Position numbers and translations under genes: made by a program. From Marinomonas alcarazii (GTDB lineage: Bacteria > Pseudomonadota > Gammaproteobacteria > Pseudomonadales > Marinomonadaceae): a DNA stretch of 42,111 nucleotides. Where the stretch lies: positions 1,040,947 to 1,083,057 of the forward strand of contig NZ_QKLW01000001.1 of assembly GCF_003208215.1 (NCBI RefSeq), given 5' to 3'. How positions within the stretch are numbered: the stretch's first letter is position 1; every line of letters begins with the position of its first letter. Below are positions 7,331 through 17,262 of the stretch, one piece after another. The notes beneath the pieces are model-generated. The model made no database searches and was not told where the DNA came from. It saw only the letters and a list, made by a program, of their open reading frames with translations.

Positions 7331-8608
7331 ATGGCGAATACCGAAGCTTTTTTCAGCCAAACTTTAGCTCAGCGAGATCCAGAACTTTTTGCGTCAATCG
7401 TTGAAGAACAAGAACGCCAAGAAACTGGCATTGAATTGATCGCTTCTGAAAACATCACTTCAAAAGCTGTTCTAGAAGCTCAAGGCTCAGTTCTTACTAA
7501 CAAATACGCAGAAGGTTATCCGCATCGTCGTTACTACGGTGGTTGTGAAGCGGTTGACGTAACTGAACAACTAGCTATTGACCGTGCCAAAAAACTTTTC
7601 AACTGTGAGTTTGCCAACGTTCAGCCTCATTCCGGCGCTCAAGCAAATGGTGCTGTAATGCTAGCATTGCTTCAGCCTGGCGATACCATCATGGGCATGT
7701 CATTGTCTTCTGGCGGTCACTTAACTCACGGTGCTGCACCAGCTCAATCTGGCAAATGGTTTAACGCTGTACAATATGAAGTTAGCCCAGAAACATTATT
7801 GATCGATTACGATGCTATCGAAGCGCAAGCCCTAGAGTGCAAGCCAAAAATGATTATCGCGGGTGGTTCTGCTATTCCTCGTCAAATCGACTTCAAACGC
7901 TTCCGTGAAATTGCAGATAAAGTTGGCGCCTACCTGTTTGTTGACATGGCTCACATTGCTGGCCTTGTTGCAACTGGTGTACACCCATCTCCACTTCCAC
8001 ATGCGCACATTGTTACAACAACAACGCATAAAACGCTTCGCGGCCCACGTGGCGGTATGATTCTTTCCAATGACCTAGATCTTGGCAAGAAAATCAACTC
8101 TGCGGTTTTCCCAGGCTACCAAGGTGGTCCATTGATGCACGTTATTGCTGGTAAAGCTGTTGCTTTCGGTGAGGCGTTGAAACCAGAATTTACAGATTAC
8201 ATCAAACAAGTTGTTGCGAATGCGAAAGCACTGGCAGAAGTAATGGTTGAGCGCGGTTGTGACATCGTTACTGGCGGCACCGATACCCACCTAATGCTGG
8301 TTGATCTTCGCCCTAAAGGTTTGAAAGGTAATGCGGCAGACGCAGCTCTTGAGCGCGCCGGCATTACTTGTAACAAAAACGGTATCCCATTTGACACAGA
8401 GAAACCAATGGTAACGTCTGGCATCCGTCTAGGCACACCAGCGGCAACCTCTCGTGGATTTGGTATTGAAGAATTCCAAAAAGTGGGTCATCTTATCAGT
8501 GATGTACTTGATGGCTTGGTTGCAATGCCAGAAGGAAATCCAGAAGTGGAAGCTCGTGTACTTGCAGAAGTAAAAGAACTTTGTAAACGCTTCCCACTTT
8601 ACCGCTAA
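7331..8608 (+). CDS. glyA: serine hydroxymethyltransferase
   Basis: A PLP enzyme that interconverts serine and glycine with transfer of the one-carbon unit to tetrahydrofolate. The protein has 425 residues, and the PLP lysine is K234 in [14 protein letters not shown]. Other family hallmarks are ELIASEN (35-41), [16 protein letters not shown] (56-71) and the [10 protein letters not shown] aspartate/histidine pair (205-214). The ATG at 7331 is chosen over an upstream in-frame ATG at 7277 because AAGAGGA lies 8 nt before it and the N-terminus then matches the family. Its place in the gcv cluster suggests it recycles methylene-THF made by glycine cleavage into serine. A terminator hairpin separates it from gcvH. 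Confidence 0.96.
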   Translation: MANTEAFFSQTLAQRDPELFASIVEEQERQETGIELIASENITSKAVLEAQGSVLTNKYAEGYPHRRYYGGCEAVDVTEQLAIDRAKKLFNCEFANVQPHSGAQANGAVMLALLQPGDTIMGMSLSSGGHLTHGAAPAQSGKWFNAVQYEVSPETLLIDYDAIEAQALECKPKMIIAGGSAIPRQIDFKRFREIADKVGAYLFVDMAHIAGLVATGVHPSPLPHAHIVTTTTHKTLRGPRGGMILSNDLDLGKKINSAVFPGYQGGPLMHVIAGKAVAFGEALKPEFTDYIKQVVANAKALAEVMVERGCDIVTGGTDTHLMLVDLRPKGLKGNAADAALERAGITCNKNGIPFDTEKPMVTSGIRLGTPAATSRGFGIEEFQKVGHLISDVLDGLVAMPEGNPEVEARVLAEVKELCKRFPLYR

Positions 8609-8614
8609 AATCAC

Positions 8615-8648
8615 GTACCCAAGAGCCCTCGCTCTTGGGTACTTTTTT
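8615..8648 (+). terminator. terminator between glyA and gcvH
   Basis: A perfect 12-bp stem, GTACCCAAGAGC / GCTCTTGGGTAC (8615-8626 and 8631-8642), with a CCTC loop is followed by six T. Because gcvH starts only 18 nt later, gcvHP transcription must come from read-through of this stem or from a promoter inside glyA. Confidence 0.85.
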
Positions 8649-8665
8649 AAAGAGGCATAAATACT

Positions 8666-9049
8666 ATGAGCACTATCCCAGAAAACCTTAAATACGCTGA
8701 CTCTCACGAGTGGGTCCTAGACAATGGCGATGGCACTGTAACAGTGGGCATTACCGACCATGCACAAGACCTACTAGGCGACGTAGTTTACATTGAATTG
8801 CCTGATGTTGGCACTGAAGTAACAGCCACCGAACAATTCTCTTTAGTTGAGTCTGTAAAAGCCGCTTCTGACATTTATGCCCCTGTTAATGGCGAAGTAA
8901 TTGAAGTTAATGACGCTCTAAACGATTCACCAGAGCTAATCAATGAAGCACCTTTTAAAGATGCGTGGATTGCTAAGATCAAGCTCAGTGACCCAGCTGA
9001 CCTTGACAAACTACTTGATGCTGCAGGCTATTCAGCCACAATCGAATAG
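8666..9049 (+). CDS. gcvH: glycine cleavage system H protein
   Basis: The lipoyl carrier that shuttles the aminomethyl group from GcvP to GcvT and is reoxidised by dihydrolipoamide dehydrogenase. The 127 residues fold as one lipoyl domain. The lipoylated lysine is K65 in [10 protein letters not shown], and the N-terminal YADSHEWV and the central [19 protein letters not shown] are standard. AAAGAGG lies 10 nt before the ATG. A non-terminator inverted repeat AGGCTCTC/GAGAGCCT (9060-9089) lies between it and gcvP. The lpd gene for the L protein is not in the window. Confidence 0.97.
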   Translation: MSTIPENLKYADSHEWVLDNGDGTVTVGITDHAQDLLGDVVYIELPDVGTEVTATEQFSLVESVKAASDIYAPVNGEVIEVNDALNDSPELINEAPFKDAWIAKIKLSDPADLDKLLDAAGYSATIE

Positions 9050-9124
9050 CTTCGACTCCAGGCTCTCGCTTCATCCGTATTGAGAGCCTAACTCCCAGAT
9101 CTAATCTTAATAGGTAATTAAACC

Positions 9125-11989
9125 ATGACCTCGTGCATTCGCGATTTGTTAAACAGTGATGAATTTATTGCTCGCCACATTGGCCCAGACACATCAGAGC
9201 AGGCCAAAATGCTATCTACAATTGGCATCAACAGCCTTCCGGAGCTAATCGAAAAGACAGTACCGGAAGCCATTCGTCAAGCAAATCTAGATCTTTCAGC
9301 CAACCCTGTTAGTGAAAACGAAGCACTAGTGCAATTAAAGGCCATCGCCAACCAAAACAAAGTGGCACGCTCTTTTATCGGCATGGGCTACCACGACACA
9401 CATGTACCATCCCCTATTCTACGTAACCTACTAGAAAACCCAGGCTGGTATACTGCTTACACACCTTACCAACCAGAAATCTCCCAAGGCCGCTTGGAAG
9501 CACTATTAAACTTCCAACAAGTAATCATAGATCTAACAGGAATGGAGATTTCCAACGCATCTTTGCTAGACGAAGCGACAGCAGCCGCTGAAGCAATGAC
9601 ACTAATGAAGCGCTCTAACCGCAAGAAGAGTGACACATTATTCGTTGCAAGCCACTGCTTGCCACAGACAATAGATGTCATAAAAACACGTGCCGAACTA
9701 CTTGAAATTGAAGTCGTTGTTGATGATATCGCGAATTTCGCACAGCACGATGTATTCGGCGCCATTTTTCAATACCCTGGCATTGACGGTACAGTGACGG
9801 ATTTATCAGCTGTTATTGCACAAGCGCACGAACAAGGCGCACTTGTTAGTATCGCTGTCGACCTACTGTCTCTTGTGCTATTGAAATCACCAGGGGAAAT
9901 GGGGGCAGACATCGTTTTCGGTTCAGCTCAACGCTTTGGCGTGCCAATGGGCTTTGGTGGCCCACACGCTGCTTTCCTAGCAACCAAAGATGCATTTAAG
10001 CGCTCAATGCCAGGCCGTGTTATTGGCGTATCTAAAGACAGCCATGGCAAACCAGCACTCCGCATGGCAATGCAAACACGTGAACAACATATTCGTCGTG
10101 AAAAAGCGACATCAAACATTTGTACCGCGCAAGCGCTACTGGCAATGATGGCTGGCTTCTACGCTGTTTATCACGGCCCTGTTGGCCTTAAAAAAATAGC
10201 GAATCGTGTTGCAGCGCTTACTAGCTGTTTTGCGAGCGCCGTCCAGGCAAAAGGCTTCACGACAAACTCCAGCTACTTTGACACCGTTATCGTTAACACT
10301 GGCGAACAAACTGACAGCATCATGGCAAAAGGTGCAGAGAAGTTAATGAACTTCCACAAGATGTCCGAAAGCCAACTGTCTATCTCTTTAAACGAGACAA
10401 TTACGCCAAACGATGTGGTCGACTTAGCCGAGTGCTTCGGTGCCGAACTGACACTAGAAGGCATTACAAATACGGAAAGCGCTTATGGCTTTAATGCTTC
10501 CCTATTGCGTCAAGACGACATTCTTACCCACCCAGTCTTTAACAGCCATCACAGCGAAACCGAATTGATGCGTTATATGCACCAATTGGAAGTCAAAGAC
10601 ATTGCACTCAATCAAAGCATGATCCCACTTGGTTCTTGTACAATGAAGCTAAACGCTGCTTCTGAAATGATTCCAGTTACTTGGGCTGAATTTGGTCGCA
10701 TCCATCCATTTGCACCAAGCAATCAAGTGTCTGGCTATCATGCATTATTGCAAGAGCTTATCGACATGCTTTCTAAGGCGACGGGGTATGATACCGTTTC
10801 TTTGCAACCAAACTCTGGTGCGCAAGGCGAATACGCAGGCCTGATTGCCATCGACAAATATCACAAATCTCGTGGCGACCATGAACGTGATGTTTGCTTG
10901 ATCCCAAGCTCAGCACACGGAACAAACCCTGCATCAGCGGCATTGGCAGGTATGAAAGTTGTCATTGTAAAATGTGATGAAGACGGCAATATTGACTTAG
11001 TTGATCTTGCTGAAAAAGCAGAAAAGCATGCCGCGCAACTTAGCTGCATCATGGCAACATACCCTTCTACTCATGGTGTATTTGAAGAACACATTCGTGA
11101 GGTTTGCGACATCGTTCACAAATTTGGCGGACAAGTTTACATTGACGGCGCCAACCTAAATGCTCTTGTGGGTGTTGCGCCTCCAGGCTCATTCGGCGGC
11201 GACGTGTCCCACCTTAACCTTCACAAAACATTCTGTATTCCACATGGTGGCGGTGGTCCTGGCATGGGTCCAATTGGGGTTAAATCTCACCTTGCACCGT
11301 TCCTGCCTGGCCACGCTGTTGCGCCAGTGATGGGCATGCTTGAGCAACACGGAGCCGTGTCAGCAGCACCATATGGTAGCGCAAGCATTCTTGTGATCAC
11401 TTGGATGTACATCAAAATGATGGGCGACAAAGGTTTGCGTGATGCAACCTTCAACGCCATTTTGAATGCTAACTACATCGCTAAACGCTTAGGCGAGCAT
11501 TACCCTGTTCTTTACACTGGCAAAAACGGCACTGTGGCACACGAATGCATTATCGACATTCGCCCACTAAAAGCAGAATCAGGCATCAGTGAAGAAGACA
11601 TCGCTAAGCGCTTGATGGACTTTGGTTTCCATGCTCCAACCATGTCCTTCCCTGTTGCAGGCACATTGATGATCGAACCAACAGAGTCTGAAAACCTAGA
11701 AGAGCTAGATCGATTCTGCGATTCAATGATTCAGATTCGCAAAGAGATCAGCAAGGTACAAGCCGGTGAATGGCCTCTTGAAGATAACCCACTAGTCAAT
11801 GCACCACACACCGCTGACAGCCTTTTGGATGTAGAATGGAATCACGCCTATTCACGTAAAGAAGCGGCTTACCCACTTAATTGGATTAAAGCGCGTAAAT
11901 ACTGGCCGCCAGTCGGCCGCATTGACAACGTTTATGGTGACCGTAATCTATTCTGCGAATGCCCACCAATAAACAGCTACGAAGACTAA
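9125..11989 (+). CDS. gcvP: glycine dehydrogenase (decarboxylating), P protein
   Basis: The PLP-dependent decarboxylase of the glycine cleavage system. It is a single 954-residue chain of the long, fused type with two aminotransferase-like halves: an inactive N-terminal half (about 10-440) and a catalytic C-terminal half (about 460-940). The PLP lysine is K701 in [20 protein letters not shown]. Conserved GxGxYDTHVP-like text ([10 protein letters not shown], near residue 90) and the GSCTMKLNA segment are present. It is the last gene of glyA-gcvH-gcvP and is followed by a strong bidirectional terminator. AGGT lies upstream of the ATG. No truncation or frameshift is seen. Confidence 0.97.
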   Translation: MTSCIRDLLNSDEFIARHIGPDTSEQAKMLSTIGINSLPELIEKTVPEAIRQANLDLSANPVSENEALVQLKAIANQNKVARSFIGMGYHDTHVPSPILRNLLENPGWYTAYTPYQPEISQGRLEALLNFQQVIIDLTGMEISNASLLDEATAAAEAMTLMKRSNRKKSDTLFVASHCLPQTIDVIKTRAELLEIEVVVDDIANFAQHDVFGAIFQYPGIDGTVTDLSAVIAQAHEQGALVSIAVDLLSLVLLKSPGEMGADIVFGSAQRFGVPMGFGGPHAAFLATKDAFKRSMPGRVIGVSKDSHGKPALRMAMQTREQHIRREKATSNICTAQALLAMMAGFYAVYHGPVGLKKIANRVAALTSCFASAVQAKGFTTNSSYFDTVIVNTGEQTDSIMAKGAEKLMNFHKMSESQLSISLNETITPNDVVDLAECFGAELTLEGITNTESAYGFNASLLRQDDILTHPVFNSHHSETELMRYMHQLEVKDIALNQSMIPLGSCTMKLNAASEMIPVTWAEFGRIHPFAPSNQVSGYHALLQELIDMLSKATGYDTVSLQPNSGAQGEYAGLIAIDKYHKSRGDHERDVCLIPSSAHGTNPASAALAGMKVVIVKCDEDGNIDLVDLAEKAEKHAAQLSCIMATYPSTHGVFEEHIREVCDIVHKFGGQVYIDGANLNALVGVAPPGSFGGDVSHLNLHKTFCIPHGGGGPGMGPIGVKSHLAPFLPGHAVAPVMGMLEQHGAVSAAPYGSASILVITWMYIKMMGDKGLRDATFNAILNANYIAKRLGEHYPVLYTGKNGTVAHECIIDIRPLKAESGISEEDIAKRLMDFGFHAPTMSFPVAGTLMIEPTESENLEELDRFCDSMIQIRKEISKVQAGEWPLEDNPLVNAPHTADSLLDVEWNHAYSRKEAAYPLNWIKARKYWPPVGRIDNVYGDRNLFCECPPINSYED

Positions 11990-12012
11990 TCTTCTAAGCA
12001 AGTAAAAAGCAC

Positions 12013-12050
12013 TAAAAAAAAGGCGAATCAGCAATGATTCGCCTTTTTTG
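12013..12050. terminator. bidirectional terminator after gcvP
   Basis: AGGCGAATCA (12021-12030) pairs with TGATTCGCCT (12035-12044), flanked by eight A on the left and six T on the right. Confidence 0.85.
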
Positions 12051-12130
12051 TTTCATTGGGCATGATGAACCACATCAAGTCCATAAAATAATTAAGATAT
12101 AAATGGTATTTTATTTATTAAATATGCGCA

Positions 12131-12886
12131 TTACACTTTACTTAATGCTCGACCAAGTAAGCTGAAATAATCATGAAAGGCTTGATTAATACGAAGTCGC
12201 TGCTCACCTTGAGGATAAAGACCCAATTTGACCTCTTCAGAATGACGACTACCTCTGACTAAAAACGTGCTGGTGGGTTTGGTGTCTTCTACGAAGGCTT
12301 CGAATGCTCTCGCTGCCATCTCTTCTGGTTTGGCGTAATAGATGACTTTTAACTTATGATCGGCTGAGCGAGAGGCTTTAAACAGATTACTTGGCTCATC
12401 TCCCTGCTCGCTCAACATAATTGCCTTGAAACATTCTGCTAGCAACAAGTTTAAAGGATGAGGCTTTTTGTTGCGGGACAATTGCAGTTGAGCGCTATTC
12501 AACCAGCTCGCAGAAGCAAAATGAGAAGACGATACATGCTGGAACATTTTATCGCCCATGTAATGGTCGAAAGCATGAAACCACTCGTGAGCAAGACTGC
12601 CTGCGCCCGCGTTTTTCGCTAGAGATAATTGCCGCGTTGCCGGCACATAATGAGCAGCCACACCAGGTCTTCCGCCTTTTCCATATTGAAGACCCAATGT
12701 ACCTCGCAAAGATATCAGCACTTCAGGCCCTTGCAAGACAGACATAAGATCCTCAAGCGCCCGATGAAAATTCAACGCCGCGCGATCTCTTTCTTCCGGC
12801 GTCACCCAGCGCCCCATTTCAATGCCACGAAAATCAAATTGCCGACGAATCATGACGAAATTAAGAGGGCCTTGACTAATGGACAT
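12131..12886 (-). CDS. CLCA_X-type protein with zinc-protease-like motif
   Basis: A 251-residue protein of the conserved gammaproteobacterial group that I recognise as CLCA_X. The key feature is a metallopeptidase-type motif HEWFHAFDHY (H100, E101, H104, with D107/H108 possible further ligands). It is preceded by the conserved block LISLRGTLGLQYGKGG (58-72) and GRPGVAAHY (72-80), and near the C-terminus comes GLYPQGEQRLRINQAFHDYF. There is no signal peptide, so it should be cytoplasmic. Whether it cleaves peptides is not established. It sits 46 nt downstream of a small exported coiled-coil protein on the same strand. The family name is from memory; the motif is seen directly. Confidence 0.75.
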   Translation of the reverse strand: MSISQGPLNFVMIRRQFDFRGIEMGRWVTPEERDRAALNFHRALEDLMSVLQGPEVLISLRGTLGLQYGKGGRPGVAAHYVPATRQLSLAKNAGAGSLAHEWFHAFDHYMGDKMFQHVSSSHFASASWLNSAQLQLSRNKKPHPLNLLLAECFKAIMLSEQGDEPSNLFKASRSADHKLKVIYYAKPEEMAARAFEAFVEDTKPTSTFLVRGSRHSEEVKLGLYPQGEQRLRINQAFHDYFSLLGRALSKV

Positions 12887-12932
12887 ATAAACTCACTGAC
12901 TGATTACACCAGATTCAAAATCACTCTAGTGT

Positions 12933-13400
12933 TTAAACTGCACTAAATTGTCGATCGAACTCTGCGATTTTAGCTCGACGCATCGCCTTTAGATCTTGCA
13001 ACTGGTCTTCTATTCTATTTTTCGTCTTCTCAATTCGCTCATGATCTAAACTGGCAGCAGCATCTTCTATTTCACGCTCATACTGATCCAACAATGCATC
13101 ATAGTCATCTTGATACGCCTCTTCTACCATAGCCAAAGCTACTTGATGCTGATAGCTAAGCGACTTGTCAGAGTGCTTTTGAACGTAGGCCAACGAATTT
13201 TCAAAATACAACTGATTTAATGTATCAGGCTGAGCTTGTGAACTTTTAAGTGAACTTCTTCTATCATCAGCCAACACCCTAGCCTGTAATGGCTCTGCTT
13301 CATAGCCAATGCCGCTCGCCTGCACCAAACTAACTGTGGCCGTATTCAACACAAGAATCGCGGTAAGAGACTGCAGTTTTCTCAACAAAACTTTCTTCAT
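12933..13400 (-). CDS. small exported coiled-coil protein of unknown function
   Basis: I do not recognise a named family. The start at 13400 (MKKVLLRKLQS) has AGAAGG 6 nt upstream and gives 155 residues. A GTG-like upstream extension of six codons is less likely. Residues 1-29 look like a Sec signal peptide with cleavage near VQA-SG. After a variable region, the C-terminal half (about 80-150) is charged and heptad-like (DALLDQYEREIEDAAASLDH), predicting a coiled coil. A periplasmic location is likely. Its nearest neighbour on the same strand is the CLCA_X-like gene, and a shared transcript is possible. Confidence 0.65.
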   Translation of the reverse strand: MKKVLLRKLQSLTAILVLNTATVSLVQASGIGYEAEPLQARVLADDRRSSLKSSQAQPDTLNQLYFENSLAYVQKHSDKSLSYQHQVALAMVEEAYQDDYDALLDQYEREIEDAAASLDHERIEKTKNRIEDQLQDLKAMRRAKIAEFDRQFSAV

Positions 13401-13730
13401 GCGTACCTTCTTGCCCAATGCGAATGCAATAAATTGAAAGCTTGATTCTATTGAGATGAAACCCTAAGAACAACAGCCTAATAACGGATGCACATTTTAA
13501 CCTTATCTTTAGCCTTTTTAATGCAAAAGGCGACACTCAACAACAAAAGCATTGCGTGAAAATCACGACCAACCGCTTAAAACATCTCATTTTATGCACA
13601 TTTTTACTATTTCTAGAGTTCTACTATAACCGCTATGATAGCCTCCTATAATGCGGCTATATAGACAACAAAGATAAGACTAGAACCCAGCCCTCCCACA
13701 CTCTTTCAGAATCGCTAAGGAAGCAATCCC
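13401..13730. other. intergenic region between divergent genes
   Basis: No gene is supported here. A TATAAT at 13647-13652 is enclosed by the inverted repeat ATAGCC/GGCTAT (13638-13660), about 80 nt before the chemoreceptor ATG. The -35 match at normal spacing is poor, so this is only a weak promoter or operator candidate. Confidence 0.35.
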
Positions 13731-15629
13731 ATGAAAATTTTTCTCGAAAACAGGCTAATAGGCACTAAACTTGGTTTAGGCTTTGGATCTGTATTATTAC
13801 TTGCTCTTGTTGTTGGAATGGTCGGTATTTATGGTGTTAACACCCTGCTTAATAGAGCAGATAAAGTCCGACTATCTAATGACTTAAGTAATTCTGTGGC
13901 GAATATGCAAATTGCCCGAGCGCGCTTTGCTGATTCAGGATCTACAGAAGATAAAAATCAACTTATTAGTCGAATTGAAACCCTCACCAGCCTCTTAAAA
14001 ACGAGTGATACTCTGTATGACGGCGCAGACGTTAAAGACCTAATAAATCAAACAAAGCAAAACGTCCTTGAATATCAAAAAGCCCTTACAAACCTTACTA
14101 ATGCCCTTAAGAAATGGGAAGACATTGATAACGATGCCAACACATTGCTAAGCAATCTATTCAATCAATACGCTCAAACCATTCAAGCGCTTCGTCAGCA
14201 AAATGACGTTCAAAACATGAATACAGCTTTGGATGCATCAAATAGCTGGTATGCCCTGACATCAGAGATCAACAGCCACGTTGCCAAAAAAGAAAACATC
14301 CCTGTTGAACTGGTAACAACAAGATTTCAAGCTGTTGTCAACAAGACAAAAAATCTACAGCTATCAAGTGACTTGCAAAACAGACAGCAGACCATCTTAT
14401 CTCTTTTAAGCCAATACGAAGAACTTGGGAAAAAAAATCCCGCTGTTAATAGCGAGCTTGTAAGAGCGCAAGAAAAACTAATGAGTCTGTCGTCTAGCAT
14501 GAGCGATAAAATCGATTCGATTACCGCTCTGCAAGAGCAAAAAAGCAAAAAAGATGGGGAACGCGTTTCAACCCTATTAATCACAGTCACTGTGATCGCT
14601 ATTTTGATGGGGATATTTTTTGCCTTACTAATCCGTCACTTGATCGTAAACCCAATGAATGAAGTGAAAGCCGCCGTTGAGAAGATAGCTAATGGCGACT
14701 TAACCCAAACTCTAAAAACCGATCGTAAAGACGAATTAGGGCAGCTGTACAACGATATTGGCGCAATGAGCCGCACTTTAAACAAGCTCATTTCGGAAGT
14801 GGTTACTGGCGTTCTAAATTTAAGCTCAACAAGTGCGCAATTAGAAACCATTTCAAAACAAGGTCAAGCAATGATGCAGTCTCAAAAGGATGAGACAGAT
14901 CAAGTAGCAACGGCAATCAATGAAATGTCGTCTACCGTTGCAGAGGTCGCCCGCAATGCGGAAACAGCAGCAGAAGCAACCACTAAAACTGATCACATAG
15001 TGAATCAAGGTAATTTAAAAGTATCTGACACAGCAAGATCAATTGAGTCTTTAGCGAGCGACTTAAACATCACCAGTACTGCAATGGAGCAATTAAAAAC
15101 ACGTACCGACAACGTCGGCAATGTATTGGAGGTTATTAAAGCCGTTGCAGAACAAACCAATTTACTAGCACTAAATGCCGCAATAGAAGCAGCTCGAGCA
15201 GGAGAAGCTGGACGAGGCTTTGCAGTAGTGGCAGACGAAGTACGCGGACTAGCCAGCAGAACACAAAGCTCCGCTAAAGAGATTGAGGATCTAATCGTAG
15301 AACTACAAAATGGCGCCCAAGAATCTCTGGATAAAATGCTAATAAGCCGTGATTTATCTACGAAAAACGCCGAACAAGCTAAAGAAGTATTGGAGCTCTT
15401 CGCAAACATTAGTGAACAAGTTGGCTACGTCCAAGATATGAACAATCAAATAGCTACAGCAGCCGAGGAACAATCTCAAGTGTCTGATGAGATCAATCGC
15501 AGCGTTGAAAATGTTCGCCAGTTAGCTGACCAAACCGCTGAAGGCTCTATTGAATCAGTCTCCGCTGTTAGCAACTTGAGAGCATTAAGTCATCAACTTA
15601 AATCACTGACAGATCGATTCAAAATCTAA
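13731..15629 (+). CDS. methyl-accepting chemotaxis protein
   Basis: A 632-residue transmembrane chemoreceptor. It has TM1 at about 14-36, a long all-helical periplasmic sensor of about 240 residues, TM2 at about 279-301, a HAMP linker (about 299-352) and a cytoplasmic signalling domain with the conserved hairpin tip [20 protein letters not shown] (from about 473) and [12 protein letters not shown]. The sensor length and helical, Asn/Gln-rich character fit the helical bimodular (HBM) class, whose known ligands in Pseudomonas include organic acids and polyamines. The ligand here cannot be read from sequence. There is no C-terminal CheR-docking pentapeptide, because the protein ends TDRFKI. A terminator follows. 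Confidence 0.92.
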   Translation: MKIFLENRLIGTKLGLGFGSVLLLALVVGMVGIYGVNTLLNRADKVRLSNDLSNSVANMQIARARFADSGSTEDKNQLISRIETLTSLLKTSDTLYDGADVKDLINQTKQNVLEYQKALTNLTNALKKWEDIDNDANTLLSNLFNQYAQTIQALRQQNDVQNMNTALDASNSWYALTSEINSHVAKKENIPVELVTTRFQAVVNKTKNLQLSSDLQNRQQTILSLLSQYEELGKKNPAVNSELVRAQEKLMSLSSSMSDKIDSITALQEQKSKKDGERVSTLLITVTVIAILMGIFFALLIRHLIVNPMNEVKAAVEKIANGDLTQTLKTDRKDELGQLYNDIGAMSRTLNKLISEVVTGVLNLSSTSAQLETISKQGQAMMQSQKDETDQVATAINEMSSTVAEVARNAETAAEATTKTDHIVNQGNLKVSDTARSIESLASDLNITSTAMEQLKTRTDNVGNVLEVIKAVAEQTNLLALNAAIEAARAGEAGRGFAVVADEVRGLASRTQSSAKEIEDLIVELQNGAQESLDKMLISRDLSTKNAEQAKEVLELFANISEQVGYVQDMNNQIATAAEEQSQVSDEINRSVENVRQLADQTAEGSIESVSAVSNLRALSHQLKSLTDRFKI

Positions 15630-15664
15630 TCACAGATCTATGCCCCCTGATAAAAACGATCAAC

Positions 15665-15704
15665 AACAGCCATCTCATTCAACATGAATAGATGGCTGTT
15701 TTAA
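15665..15704 (+). terminator. terminator after the chemoreceptor gene
   Basis: AACAGCCATCT (15665-15675) pairs with AGATGGCTGTT (15690-15700), followed by a T-rich stretch. Confidence 0.8.
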
Positions 15705-15754
15705 TTTACAGCTAAATTAGCAAGTACCAACCAATACACACTCAGGCATAGACA

Positions 15755-15783
15755 AAAAAGACCTGCCGCAGCAAGTCTTTTTA
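15755..15783 (-). terminator. terminator after rluC
   Basis: On the minus strand AAAGACTTGC and GCAGGTCTTT form a stem with a short loop and one mismatch, ending in a run of T. It lies about 40 nt beyond the rluC stop. Confidence 0.7.
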
Positions 15784-15819
15784 TAAACTTAAACATTTAA
15801 ATCAGTAATGACAAAAAAG

Positions 15820-16791
15820 TTAAGAAAAAATCCCCGTTAACTTTTCATTCATTAAGGTTTGCCACTCTTTATCCAAAGGAGCTTCGAACAACATACGCTC
15901 TCCGTTTAGCATGATATCAAGACGTGTCGCATGCAGACACAGACGTTTGAATCCTAGTGCTTTGGTCTCTTTCAATGACTCAGCCGGTGAATATTTATCA
16001 TCACCTACTATCGGATAGCCAGCATGCAAAGTATGCACGCGAATCTGATGAGTACGCCCTGTTACTGGCTCGCACTCTACTAAACTGTAACCCTCAAACT
16101 GACGAACCAATTTAAAGCGAGTTAAACTCTCTTTACCGTCAGTGTGGACTCTCACGATACGTTCGCCAGATTGCAGCTCATTTTTCAGCAAAGGGGCATT
16201 AACTTGCAATTTTCGCTTCGGCCAACTGCCATATACCAGAGCAAGGTAAGTTTTTTGTACACCTTCTTTTTCACGTAATGCAGTATGCAACTCTTTTAGA
16301 ACCGCACGCTTTTTAGCGATCATAATAAGACCAGACGTATCACGATCAAGACGATGAACAAGCTCAATGAATTTCTCTTGCGGTCGCATTTGACGAATAA
16401 CTTCGACCAAGCCAAAGCTCAAACCACTACCACCATGGACGGCTAATCCAGAAGGTTTATTGACGACGATCAAGCCTTTGTCTTCATAGACAATGCGTGA
16501 TTCTATCTCGCTCTTGAGTCGATCAGACAATACAGGCTTATCAGATTCTGGCGCAATAACAATCGGGGCAATACGCACGATGTCGTCATTTTGAAGACGG
16601 TAGTCCGGCTTGGTACGTTTCTTATTGACGCGGATCTCTCCCTTCCTCAATAAGTTGTATATCTTTCCTTTCGGAACACCTTTTAAAAAGGTAACCAAAA
16701 AATTATCGATTCGTTGACCTGTATTATTGTCGTCAATTGTGACGTAACGAACCGCGGGACGCTCTGCTGAATTAAGTTCTGAGTCCGACAT
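15820..16791 (-). CDS. rluC: 23S rRNA pseudouridine synthase RluC
   Basis: Isomerises uridines 955, 2504 and 2580 (E. coli numbering) of 23S rRNA. The 323 residues contain an N-terminal S4 RNA-binding domain (about 25-75, RIDNFLVTFLKG...GEIRVNKKR) and an RluA-family catalytic domain with the catalytic aspartate D149 in VHRLDRDTSGL. The RTHQIRVH segment follows in the second half. The divergent pairing with rne, across a gap of about 470 bp, is a conserved gammaproteobacterial arrangement and supports RluC over RluA or RluD. Confidence 0.94.
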   Translation of the reverse strand: MSDSELNSAERPAVRYVTIDDNNTGQRIDNFLVTFLKGVPKGKIYNLLRKGEIRVNKKRTKPDYRLQNDDIVRIAPIVIAPESDKPVLSDRLKSEIESRIVYEDKGLIVVNKPSGLAVHGGSGLSFGLVEVIRQMRPQEKFIELVHRLDRDTSGLIMIAKKRAVLKELHTALREKEGVQKTYLALVYGSWPKRKLQVNAPLLKNELQSGERIVRVHTDGKESLTRFKLVRQFEGYSLVECEPVTGRTHQIRVHTLHAGYPIVGDDKYSPAESLKETKALGFKRLCLHATRLDIMLNGERMLFEAPLDKEWQTLMNEKLTGIFS

Positions 16792-17262
16792 AAGCTAAGA
16801 TTGGTTTCCTTTATAATTGAAGCACTTAGTTTTTACTGTTATATTCACATTCGCAAAGGGTAAGAGGCAACAAAACACCTCGAAGATAAGATGCAAGAAT
16901 TGAATGACAATTGCCGAAGCGACACTTTGGCCCCTATCTTACCTCTGTAACAGTTAATCTTAAATAATAAACCGCATGATTCGGAAAATTCCGCTTCAGT
17001 GGAAGGAACACTCATTAAATTGCTAGACCGCGCGTTCGCGTTGTTTCGTAAAAGCAAGGAAACGAGACCGGTTAAAGAGACTATTTGGTAATAATAACGG
17101 CAGCGACCACATGAAAGCGTTTAAGAAACAATAAACGAATCGCGTATTCCTCTAGCCAGAAAAAAACTGAATGACTTACTCTAATTCTGAGTCAGATTTA
17201 TTAATGGTTACCCTATCACTGTAGTGACTCTTTCGTTTCAGCCCACAGAGTTCACACATATA
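16792..17262 (+). other. rluC-rne divergent region and probable long rne leader
   Basis: No gene is supported in these 471 bases. In enterobacteria rne has a long 5' leader through which RNase E represses its own mRNA, and the gap here is long enough for one. Small hairpins are visible, such as CGGAA/TTCCG at 16982-16993 and CGCG/CGCG near 17029-17040. I do not see a sequence I can equate with the enterobacterial leader. Confidence 0.4.

Noticed and set aside
9060..9089. Inverted repeat AGGCTCTC/GAGAGCCT after gcvH as a terminator
   Set aside because: It has a long loop and no T-run, and gcvP follows in the same direction, so termination is not supported.
16845..17057. 70-codon minus-strand ORF in the rluC-rne gap
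   Set aside because: The composition is not protein-like and it lies in the probable rne leader region. No ribosome binding site was seen.
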